NCBI GenBank assembly: GCA_963696875.1
Contig: CAVOLQ010000003.1
Coordinates: 1-64,000 of the forward strand
Direction: 5' to 3'
DNA from: Albibacterium sp963696875
GTDB taxonomy: Bacteria > Bacteroidota > Bacteroidia > Sphingobacteriales > Sphingobacteriaceae
Length of the DNA: 64,000 bases
Positions within the stretch are counted from its first letter, which is position 1. Each line of letters opens with the position of its first letter. Below are positions 1 to 7,162 of this stretch, piece by piece. Below the pieces are notes generated by a model. The model had not been told where the DNA came from. It saw nothing but the letters and a program-made list of their open reading frames with translations, and made no database searches. The position numbers and the translations under genes are program-made.

Positions 1-2
1 GC

Positions 3-593
3 AACGGCAGAAAGTATAATTGGAAAGGGGTAAAGGCGCCTTACTTGACAAGGGCTACCGCTCCAGTTTGGGCTAAGCCAATTGAATTATTTAACGGGAA
101 AGATCTAACAGGTTGGAAAGCATTGGGGAATAACCAATGGGAAGTTATCAATGGGGTACTGACGAGTTCTAAGTCAGGGTCCAATTTGATTTCGGACAGG
201 CAATTCACAGATTTCAAATTGCACGTTGAGTTTAGATACCAAAAAGGCAGTAATAGTGGTGTATATTTAAGAGGTCGGTACGAAGTACAAATTGAAGATA
301 GTCCGAAAGAGGCACATCCATCAAATATCTTATTTGGTGGAGTATATGGATTTTTAAGTCCTAGTGAAATTGCTGCCCTGGGCCCCGATCAATGGCAAAC
401 TTTTGATATTACTTTAGTCGGTAGGAAGGTAACGATCGTTGCTAACGGGAAGACCATTATCAGCAATCAGGAAATACCTGGTATTACAGGCGGAGCAATT
501 GACAGTAATGAAGGAGAACCGGGTCCTATTTATATTCAGGGAGATCACGGCCCAATTGAATTCAGAAAAATAGTAATTACACCAGTACAATAA
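3..593 (+). CDS. DUF1080 (3-keto-disaccharide hydrolase-like) protein, 5' end outside window
   Basis: The reading frame is open to the left edge, so the N-terminus is missing; 196 residues are visible. A TTG at 45 could be read as a start but the frame continues upstream and the family begins earlier, so I treat this as partial. The visible domain starts near PIELFNGKDLTGW and has the usual family landmarks: an SNSGVYLRGRYEVQIEDS stretch and a C-terminal GPIYIQGDHGPIEFRKI stretch. DUF1080 is a concanavalin-like jelly-roll fold; some members hydrolyse 3-keto-disaccharides, others only bind sugars. The family is usually exported in Bacteroidota. The residues ahead of the domain suggest that another domain precedes it. 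Domain call is firm; substrate is unknown. Confidence 0.85.
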   Translation, partial: NGRKYNWKGVKAPYLTRATAPVWAKPIELFNGKDLTGWKALGNNQWEVINGVLTSSKSGSNLISDRQFTDFKLHVEFRYQKGSNSGVYLRGRYEVQIEDSPKEAHPSNILFGGVYGFLSPSEIAALGPDQWQTFDITLVGRKVTIVANGKTIISNQEIPGITGGAIDSNEGEPGPIYIQGDHGPIEFRKIVITPVQ

Positions 594-612
594 AAAGTCG
601 TAATAATCAAAC

Positions 613-645
613 AAAGCCTAGATTTTCACTCTAGGCTTTCCTATT
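613..645 (+). terminator. Rho-independent terminator after the DUF1080 gene
   Basis: A 9-bp perfect stem, AAAGCCTAG at 613-621 and CTAGGCTTT at 631-639, with a 9-base loop, lies 20 bases after the stop codon and is followed by a T-rich stretch. Confidence 0.75.
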
Positions 646-728
646 TTATTTAACTCTCCTATCTTTTTAATAATAGATAAATTACTGGTAATCAGAGTAA
701 TTTAAGCTTTATTGAATCTTAGCCGGTA

Positions 729-1763
729 TCACGGTTCAATGATAACCTTCATTGCTTTTTCTTTCGAAGCATTTCCAAATATTTCATAAGCATGAAGAAT
801 ATCGGCTAATTTAAAATGATGTGTTATCAGTTTTTTAGGATCTATTTTTCCTGAAACAACGGTTTTTAAGAGCATGGGAGTAGTGTTGGTATTAACCAGG
901 CCGGTTGTCAGTGTAATATTTTTTATCCAGAGATCCTGAAGCTGAAAATCCACACTTTTCCCATGTACGCCCACATTTGCAATATGCCCACCCGGGCGAA
1001 TAATCTTTTGGCAAACGTCAAAAGTTGCGGATACCCCGACTGCTTCAATAGCGACATCGACCCCGTCTTTAGTTTCTGACATAATTCTTTTCGCTGCATC
1101 TTCTTTGTCAGAATTAATGACATCTGTAGCACCAAAGCGTTTTGCCACGTCAAGTCGGTTCTCATCCAAATCAATCATATAAATTTTTGCAGGTGAATAA
1201 AAAAGAGAAGTTAACAATGAGGACATACCAATTGGTCCAGCACCAACAATTGCAATAGTATCTCCCGGTTTCACACATCCATTTAATACACCAATTTCAT
1301 GACCTGTAGGTAATATATCACTTAACATCACCAGTGCCTCTTCATCAGATCCAGCCGGTATATGGTGGAGACTATTGTCTGCATGTGGAATTCTTACGTA
1401 TTCCGCTTGGGTACCGTTAATTAAATGCCCTAATATCCATCCGCCATCCTCACAATGAGAATACATCTGTTTTTTGCAATACTCGCATGTTCCATCTGAA
1501 GTAATGCATGAAATGATCACATGGTCACCCTTTTTAAAGCTTCTGACCCCATCACCAATTTCTTCAATTACACCAACTCCTTCGTGTCCGAGAGTTGTTC
1601 CTGGTTTGCAAGAAGGGGTTTTACCATGCAAAATTCCGAGATCAGTGCCACAAATTGTAGTCTTTATAATCTTCACTAAAGCATCGGTTGGTTTTTCTAT
1701 GCTTGGTTTTGGGATTTCTTTTAATTCGATTATCCCCGGACCGCCATATACAAGGCCCTTCAT
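729..1763 (-). CDS. Zinc-dependent alcohol dehydrogenase (medium-chain family)
   Basis: 344 residues counted from the ATG at 1763, which has GGAG six bases upstream; an in-frame ATG at 1775 is the alternative start. The family oxidises or reduces alcohols and aldehydes or ketones with NAD(P) in the cytoplasm. Catalytic zinc ligands are present as C38 in TTICGTD and H60-E61 in LGHEG. The nucleotide-binding motif GAGPIG is present. The structural-zinc loop normally has four cysteines spaced C-x2-C-x2-C-x7-C. Here the first position is aspartate (D90), followed by C93, C96 and C104. It stands alone between two plus-strand genes. Family certain; substrate not deducible. Confidence 0.9.
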   Translation of the reverse strand: MKGLVYGGPGIIELKEIPKPSIEKPTDALVKIIKTTICGTDLGILHGKTPSCKPGTTLGHEGVGVIEEIGDGVRSFKKGDHVIISCITSDGTCEYCKKQMYSHCEDGGWILGHLINGTQAEYVRIPHADNSLHHIPAGSDEEALVMLSDILPTGHEIGVLNGCVKPGDTIAIVGAGPIGMSSLLTSLFYSPAKIYMIDLDENRLDVAKRFGATDVINSDKEDAAKRIMSETKDGVDVAIEAVGVSATFDVCQKIIRPGGHIANVGVHGKSVDFQLQDLWIKNITLTTGLVNTNTTPMLLKTVVSGKIDPKKLITHHFKLADILHAYEIFGNASKEKAMKVIIEP

Positions 1764-1995
1764 TGTTGTCTCCATGATTGATAAGTTGAAATCTTTTATA
1801 AGGAACAACATGAGCGAATAGATGTTTTTAGAAATTAATTATTAAGCCTCTTTAAAGGAAGATATAACGAGGATATTATTTGACTCCATTTAGAGGAAGT
1901 TAAATGTAATTTTATTATTGCATAAGATTATGATAATTACTTTATATGTAGTAGCTTAGTGACTAGAAGTAGTCAATTAAAAATAAATTATTGTG

Positions 1996-3000
1996 ATGAA
2001 GAAAATTGCAGTATTACTCAGCTTGGTGTTAATTTTTGGAGTGTACGAAAGTGAAGCCCAAATATTAAAAGGATTAGGAAAGAAAATCGAGAAAAAGTTA
2101 GAAGAAAGGGTCGATCGTAAGGCCGATAAGAGTGTTGATAAAGTACTTGATAAGGCAGGTAATGAAGTAGATAAGCCCATAGATAACTTATTAAACAATT
2201 CCTCGAACGAAACTAGAGATAAGCGAACGGATGCAATATCGCCCAGTGTTCAAAATAAGCAAGTAGACGTCCAAACCTCTTCCAATAATACCTCAGCACT
2301 TTCAGAAGGACTTGTGTTGATGTCGGGCAGCGACTGCACTGAATTTATTTGGTTTAAATCAGGTGCAATGATGGAATTTGAAACCAAGGATGGGAAAGGA
2401 GGGTTGCTGAATAAGTCCAAAATGGAAATTTCAAAAGTTTACAATGAAGGACAAGTAACGGTAGCCGATGCGACGACTTCTGATAATAAAGGGAATAGCT
2501 TTACTATGCAATTTAAATGTGCAGGAGATAAGATGTATATGGATTTTGGCTCATTGATAAAACAGGCTATGCAGCAGGCAGGTCAGGAAGGTGCTGATAA
2601 TGCTAGTGTTCAAAGAGCCTTGGATAATACAGAAATAGGATTTAGCGACGGGTTTATGGATTTTCCTAAAAGTATGTATCCTGGCCAAGTACTCAAGGAT
2701 GTTTCTGTTTCTATAAAAAGCAGTCCGACTCAACAACTTTCAATTGAAATGATTTCTACACTTACAGATAGAAAGGTAGTTGCCAAAGAAAGGGTAACAA
2801 CAGCAGCAGGTAGTTTTGATTGTATGAAAATTAGCGGGGTTAGAATGTCAAGTATGAAAATAATTGGCATGAAGCGGAAAATGCCATCAACTGTCGAACA
2901 CGTATGGTTTGCTCCGGGAATTGGAGTGATAAAACAGGAAGACTTTGATGAAAAGGGTAAGTTAGGAACGTCTATGCAGCTAACTGCTTATAAACTTTAA
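1996..3000 (+). CDS. Exported DUF4412-family protein
   Basis: 334 residues. The ATG at 1996 is preferred over the in-frame GTG at 1993. Residues 1-22 form a signal peptide ending ESEAQ. Residues about 24-70 are a highly charged stretch rich in alternating Lys and Asp/Glu (KKIEKKLEERVDRKADKSV), probably helical. A Ser/Asn/Thr-rich linker follows, then a C-terminal domain from about residue 100 that fits the DUF4412 family, whose function is unknown. The final third contains the family's pattern of a Phe-Asp-Cys strand followed by a VEHVWFAPGIGVIK strand. Likely periplasmic or outer-membrane associated. It stands alone with about 110 bases before the next gene. The domain assignment is from recall of the family pattern. 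Confidence 0.65.
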   Translation: MKKIAVLLSLVLIFGVYESEAQILKGLGKKIEKKLEERVDRKADKSVDKVLDKAGNEVDKPIDNLLNNSSNETRDKRTDAISPSVQNKQVDVQTSSNNTSALSEGLVLMSGSDCTEFIWFKSGAMMEFETKDGKGGLLNKSKMEISKVYNEGQVTVADATTSDNKGNSFTMQFKCAGDKMYMDFGSLIKQAMQQAGQEGADNASVQRALDNTEIGFSDGFMDFPKSMYPGQVLKDVSVSIKSSPTQQLSIEMISTLTDRKVVAKERVTTAAGSFDCMKISGVRMSSMKIIGMKRKMPSTVEHVWFAPGIGVIKQEDFDEKGKLGTSMQLTAYKL

Positions 3001-3109
3001 TAAAACAAAAGATTTGATATGTATGTTATTGTGGTGACGATAACAATAGTGTATAATTTAATGAATGCTGAACTAAGATACCAACAAATAATAAATTAAA
3101 AATACCATT

Positions 3110-3478
3110 ATGGAAATGCCACAAAATGAGCCAATAAAAACTCCAATTTCCAGGTCTGATATTATCACCGAGGGAAAAACTATCGCGATCATCGCTTATA
3201 TTACTTTCATTGGACTGATAATAGCTTTTGTACTAAATATAGAGAAGAAGAATTCTTTTGCACTCTATCATATCCGACAATCGTTAGGATTGGTTTTAAC
3301 AGCTTTGGTATTAGGGATAATTAATATTATTCCGATACTTGGATGGGTGATCTCTATTATTGGTTCCATTATCTTGTTAATTATGTGGATCTCGGGACTA
3401 ATAAGTGCGTTAAATGGGAAAGAAAAGCCAGTATTTCTATTAGGTGAAAAATTTCAAGAATGGTTTAGAGATATTTAA
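3110..3478 (+). CDS. DUF4870 small membrane protein
   Basis: 122 residues. After a hydrophilic N-terminus (about 22 residues) there are three hydrophobic segments at roughly 24-43, 58-82 and 86-104. Between the first and second is the FALYHIRQSLGL stretch that characterises DUF4870 (Tic20-like) proteins. Located in the inner membrane; function unknown. It may share a transcript with the DUF4412 gene upstream, but the 109-base gap leaves room for a separate promoter. A strong terminator follows immediately. Confidence 0.8.
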   Translation: MEMPQNEPIKTPISRSDIITEGKTIAIIAYITFIGLIIAFVLNIEKKNSFALYHIRQSLGLVLTALVLGIINIIPILGWVISIIGSIILLIMWISGLISALNGKEKPVFLLGEKFQEWFRDI

Positions 3479-3496
3479 AAACACATTAAAATAATA

Positions 3497-3540
3497 AAAC
3501 AGCAGCCAGAGAGATATTTCTTTAGCTGCTGTTTTTTTTA
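3497..3540. terminator. Bidirectional terminator between DUF4870 gene and hppA
   Basis: Perfect 10-bp stem AAACAGCAGC (3497-3506) / GCTGCTGTTT (3525-3534) followed by a run of T. The other strand has a weaker T-rich flank. It sits in the 77-base gap between two convergent genes. Confidence 0.85.
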
Positions 3541-3555
3541 AGAAACGATGATTGT

Positions 3556-5811
3556 TTAAAACAGTCTTATTGTCGCCGTTTTTGGCTCTTGTGCTTTTTT
3601 AACAAGAATCGTCTTTTCTTTTAATGTGCTACTGACCTTAGTTGCTGGTGTCTCAATTATGACAGCAATATGTGGTGCTATAATAAGCGAAACTATTGAC
3701 ATCAATTTAATTAAGATATTCATTGATGGTCCAGATGTATCTTTGAATGGATCACCTACGGTATCGCCAGTTACGGACGCTTTATGAGGTTCAGAGTTCT
3801 TATAATGTATTTCATCACCGATTTCAGCTCCTTGTTCAAAAGATTTTTTAGCATTGTCCCATGCTCCACCAGCATTCGATTGAAAGAGTCCCATTAAAAC
3901 ACCTGATACTGTAACCCCTGCTAGAAGTCCGCCTAATACTTCAGGGCCAAAAGCAAAGCCAACAATGATCGGGGTTATTAATGCTATAGCACCTGGTAGC
4001 ATCATCTGTCTAATGGAAGCTTCGGTAGAAATTGCGACACATTTGTCGTATTCTGGTTTTGCTGTATATTCCATAATGCCTGGGATTTCGCGAAATTGAC
4101 GTCGCACTTCTTGAACCATTTCCATAGCGGCTTTCCCTACAGCTGATATACATAAAGCGGAGAAAATGAAAGGGATCATCCCTCCAACAAATAGGCCTGC
4201 TAAAACATCTGCTTTATAAATGTCGATTTTATCAATTCCGGCAACGCCGACAAAGGCGGCAAATAAAGCAAGTGACGTTAAAGCAGCTGAAGCAATAGCA
4301 AAGCCTTTTCCTGTTGCTGCAGTTGTATTCCCAACTGCGTCAAGGTTATCAGTACGTTTTCTTACTTCTGGTGGTAGGCCGCTCATTTCTGCAATGCCAC
4401 CTGCATTATCCGCAATGGGTCCGAAAGCATCAATTGATAATTGCATAGCCGTAGTCGCCATCATGCCAGCAGCGGCAATCGCCACACCATAAAACCCAGC
4501 AAAATGGAAAGAACCATATATTCCCGCTGCCAAAACAAGGATAGGTAGCACTGTAGAGTGCATTCCTACTGCTAAACCTGCGATAATATTGGTAGCATGG
4601 CCAGTCGATGATTGTTGAATAATAGACTGGACTGGTGGTTTGCCCATGGAAGTATAGTATTCAGTAATAATACTCATGAGTGTGCCAACGATTAATCCTA
4701 CTATAATAGAAAGAAAAACACCAGTTTTAGTAAAAACATTAGTGCCTTCCTTTAATATACCATCCATACCGACGTCCCTTACCAAATGAAATTCTCCATC
4801 AGGCAATAACCAATAGACAGCAAAGTAAGAAGCAATAGCCACTAAAATAATAGAAGACCAGTTGCCGATATTTAGTGCTGATTGCACACTATCCGTTTCT
4901 TTTTTAATTTTTACAAAATAGGTCGATACAATAGATAGCAATAACCCTAGGCCCGCGATCAGCATTGGAAGAAGAATGGGAGCGATGCCTCCAAAGTTAT
5001 CTACTGAAACAATTTCTCTTCCTAAAATCATTGTCGCTAAGATGGTGGCTACATAGGATCCAAACAAGTCGGCGCCCATTCCGGCTACATCGCCAACATT
5101 ATCCCCTACATTATCGGCAATGGTGGCTGGATTACGGACGTCATCTTCGGGAATGCCCGCTTCTACTTTTCCAACAAGATCCGCTCCCACATCAGCTGCC
5201 TTAGTATAGATTCCTCCGCCCACTCTCGCAAAAAGCGCAATAGATTCTGCTCCTAATGAGAAACCAGCTAAGACCTCTAAGGCTTTTGTCATTTCGATTC
5301 CATTCGCTGGCCCTCCAAAGCCCACATACATTTGATAGAAAACTATAAAGAGGGAACCCAGCCCTAATACAGCCAGTCCCGCTACACCAATTCCCATTAC
5401 GCTACCAGCAGTAAAAGATACTTTTAACGCTTGAGCTAAGCTTGTTCGAGCAGCCTGTGTGGTTCGGACGTTAGCTTTGGTGGCGATTCTCATGCCAATA
5501 TAGCCCGCAAGTGCTGATATAAATGCACCTATCAAGAATGATATTGAAATAACCCAACTGGAGGTCTCTACCAGCGTTCCCGTATATGCTAATAAGATAC
5601 CAGCAATAACCGCAAAATAGGAAAGCACTTTCCACTCTGCTTTTAAAAAGGCCATTGATCCATCGGCAATGTAACCGGCCAAGACTTTCATGTTTTCATC
5701 TCCTGCATTTTGCTTCGTGACCCATGCACTTTTTAGCAGCATGATAATGATGCCAATTACACCGGCAGCAGGGATAAGATAAATTAAATTGTTTTGTAGA
5801 AAATCCATCAA
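3556..5811 (-). CDS. hppA: Membrane-bound ion-pumping pyrophosphatase
   Basis: 751 residues, about 16 membrane segments, full family length. It couples hydrolysis of pyrophosphate to pumping of H+ (or Na+) across the inner membrane. The substrate and magnesium motifs are intact: DVGADLVGK at 207-215 and DNVGDNVGD at 233-241. The GNTTAATGKG segment has Ala at position 498 and Gly at 501, the pattern of potassium-dependent enzymes. The gating glutamate found in helix 6 of Na+- and H+-pumping subfamilies is absent: G251 and A255 occupy both known positions. A glutamate (E189) appears instead in helix 5 in GFSLGAES. That matches, from memory, the Flavobacterium-type H+ pump. A promoter in the phylum's style lies upstream. 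Confidence 0.95.
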   Translation of the reverse strand: MMDFLQNNLIYLIPAAGVIGIIIMLLKSAWVTKQNAGDENMKVLAGYIADGSMAFLKAEWKVLSYFAVIAGILLAYTGTLVETSSWVISISFLIGAFISALAGYIGMRIATKANVRTTQAARTSLAQALKVSFTAGSVMGIGVAGLAVLGLGSLFIVFYQMYVGFGGPANGIEMTKALEVLAGFSLGAESIALFARVGGGIYTKAADVGADLVGKVEAGIPEDDVRNPATIADNVGDNVGDVAGMGADLFGSYVATILATMILGREIVSVDNFGGIAPILLPMLIAGLGLLLSIVSTYFVKIKKETDSVQSALNIGNWSSIILVAIASYFAVYWLLPDGEFHLVRDVGMDGILKEGTNVFTKTGVFLSIIVGLIVGTLMSIITEYYTSMGKPPVQSIIQQSSTGHATNIIAGLAVGMHSTVLPILVLAAGIYGSFHFAGFYGVAIAAAGMMATTAMQLSIDAFGPIADNAGGIAEMSGLPPEVRKRTDNLDAVGNTTAATGKGFAIASAALTSLALFAAFVGVAGIDKIDIYKADVLAGLFVGGMIPFIFSALCISAVGKAAMEMVQEVRRQFREIPGIMEYTAKPEYDKCVAISTEASIRQMMLPGAIALITPIIVGFAFGPEVLGGLLAGVTVSGVLMGLFQSNAGGAWDNAKKSFEQGAEIGDEIHYKNSEPHKASVTGDTVGDPFKDTSGPSMNILIKLMSIVSLIIAPHIAVIIETPATKVSSTLKEKTILVKKAQEPKTATIRLF

Positions 5812-5885
5812 TTGTCTTTTTAAGTTTAAAAAATTGTTTAAAATTTGAATGTAAAGAATTAGGAGTATAATGATATTGTGACAGT

Positions 5886-5916
5886 CAAATTTAAGAGGCT
5901 TATTTAATTAAACAAA
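5886..5916 (-). promoter_or_regulatory. Bacteroidota-type promoter of hppA
   Basis: On the minus strand TTTG (5916-5913) and TAAATTTG (5893-5886) are separated by 19 bases, matching the -33/-7 consensus TTTG / TAnnTTTG. The expected start point leaves a leader of about 70 bases before the hppA ATG. Confidence 0.7.
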
Positions 5917-6075
5917 TTAATATCGAAATAAATTTTATTAAAAACTTTAGTTTGATTCTTTACGTAGTTTGTTTATTCGAAGGTTGATTAGTGAATAAAT
6001 ACGACTTAAAGTTAAAAGTAGGATATGGTTTTATTTTTGAAATAAAAAAAAGAACAATAAATTAGTCACAATGGC

Positions 6076-6106
6076 TTGATTTGTAAAACAGAAAGACTTA
6101 TCTTTG
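6076..6106 (+). promoter_or_regulatory. Bacteroidota-type promoter of the str operon
   Basis: TTG at 6076-6078 and TATCTTTG at 6099-6106, 20 bases apart, match the -33/-7 consensus. The expected start near 6111 gives a leader of about 40 bases before rpsL. Confidence 0.75.
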
Positions 6107-6151
6107 CAGTCCTAAAAAGAATTAGGAATAAACGCAAATTAAAAAACAAGA

Positions 6152-6567
6152 ATGCCTACTATTCAACAATTAGTTAGAAAAGGTAGAGTAGCTATGGTTG
6201 ACAAGAGTAAGTCACCAGCGTTGGACAGCTGTCCACAGCGAAGAGGAGTTTGCACACGTGTATACACCACTACCCCTAAAAAACCAAACTCAGCAATGCG
6301 TAAAGTTGCGCGTGTACGTTTAACCAACGGAAAAGAGGTGAACGCTTACATCCCAGGAGAAGGTCACAACTTACAAGAGCACTCGATCGTATTGATCCGT
6401 GGTGGTCGTGTTAAAGATTTACCAGGTGTTCGTTACCACATCATTCGTGGTGCCTTAGATACTTCAGGTGTTGCACGGACGTAACCAACGTCGTTCTAAA
6501 TATGGTGCTAAACGTCCTAAAGCCAGGACAAGCTGCAGCAGCACCTGCAAAAGGTAAAAAGAAATAA
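6152..6567 (+). CDS. rpsL: 30S ribosomal protein S12, reading frame broken by two 1-base insertions
   Basis: S12 sits at the decoding centre of the small ribosomal subunit. The uninterrupted frame stops at 6484 after 110 residues and ends abnormally in GVART. Removing one C at 6476 and one G at 6522 restores GVAGRNQRRSKYGAKRPK and then a Lys-rich tail ending at the TAA at 6565-6567. That gives 137 residues, the normal length in this phylum. The PKKPNSA loop has the wild-type lysine associated with streptomycin sensitivity. It is the first gene of rpsL-rpsG-fusA-rpsJ. The downstream sequence is perfectly conserved in both shifted frames and the gene is essential, so sequencing or assembly error is more likely than real loss. 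Confidence 0.95.
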
Positions 6568-6588
6568 TTAAACGGAGGACAATAAGAA

Positions 6589-7056
6589 ATGAGAAAGTCA
6601 AAACCAAAGAAAAGAATCATTTTACCTGATCCGAAATTTAATGACGTTCAGGTTACCAGATTTGTTAATAACATGATGTACGATGGAAAAAAATCCATCG
6701 CTTATTCTATATTTTATAATGCTGTTGAGTTGGTTGAGCAAAAGACCAGTGAAAATGGCTTAGATACTTGGAAGAAAGCCTTAAATAACGTAATGCCTTC
6801 CGTTGAGGTTAAATCTCGTCGTGTGGGTGGTGCGAATTTTCAAGTGCCAATGGAAGTACGTGCAGAGCGTAAAATTGCGTTGGGAATGAAATGGTTGATC
6901 AGCTATGCGCGCAGACGCGGTGAAAAAACCATGTATGAGAAATTAGCAGGCGAAATTATTTCGGCTTCTAAAGGTGAAGGTGCGGCTGTTAAGAAAAAAG
7001 AAGACGTACATAAGATGGCAGAAGCTAACAAAGCTTTCTCTCACTTCAGATTCTAA
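6589..7056 (+). CDS. rpsG: 30S ribosomal protein S7
   Basis: 155 residues, full length. S7 binds 16S rRNA, nucleates assembly of the head of the small subunit and lies near the exit site. The SRRVGGANFQVPMEV and ARRRGEKTMYEKLA stretches are the family signature. It follows the restored rpsL stop by 21 bases and has GGAGG at 6574-6578, an unusually good Shine-Dalgarno site for this organism. Second gene of the str operon. Confidence 0.98.
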   Translation: MRKSKPKKRIILPDPKFNDVQVTRFVNNMMYDGKKSIAYSIFYNAVELVEQKTSENGLDTWKKALNNVMPSVEVKSRRVGGANFQVPMEVRAERKIALGMKWLISYARRRGEKTMYEKLAGEIISASKGEGAAVKKKEDVHKMAEANKAFSHFRF

Positions 7057-7080
7057 ATTAAACAAAATGCCTGTATTATT

Positions 7081-7133
7081 CACCGATAGCATCATTTCTC
7101 CTTTGAAAGGAATGCTATCGGTGTCTTATTTTT
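7081..7133 (+). terminator. Strong hairpin between rpsG and fusA (attenuator or partial terminator)
   Basis: A perfect 12-bp stem, CACCGATAGCAT (7081-7092) and ATGCTATCGGTG (7112-7123), is followed by TCTTATTTTT. The 19-base loop holds a nested TCCTT/AAGGA stem. It lies inside the str operon, so it could lower fusA-rpsJ expression relative to rpsL-rpsG, protect the upstream mRNA end, or act as a regulated attenuator. fusA begins 30 bases later. Confidence 0.7.
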
Positions 7134-7162
7134 AGGCGAACACAGTATAATTAAATATCATT

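Larger units (their letters stand above)
5812..6151. other. Divergent intergenic region between hppA and the str operon
   Basis: 340 bases, very AT-rich, with no convincing open frame. It contains the two divergent promoters listed separately (5886-5916 minus, 6076-6106 plus). The roughly 160 bases between them show nothing I can assign. Confidence 0.6.
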
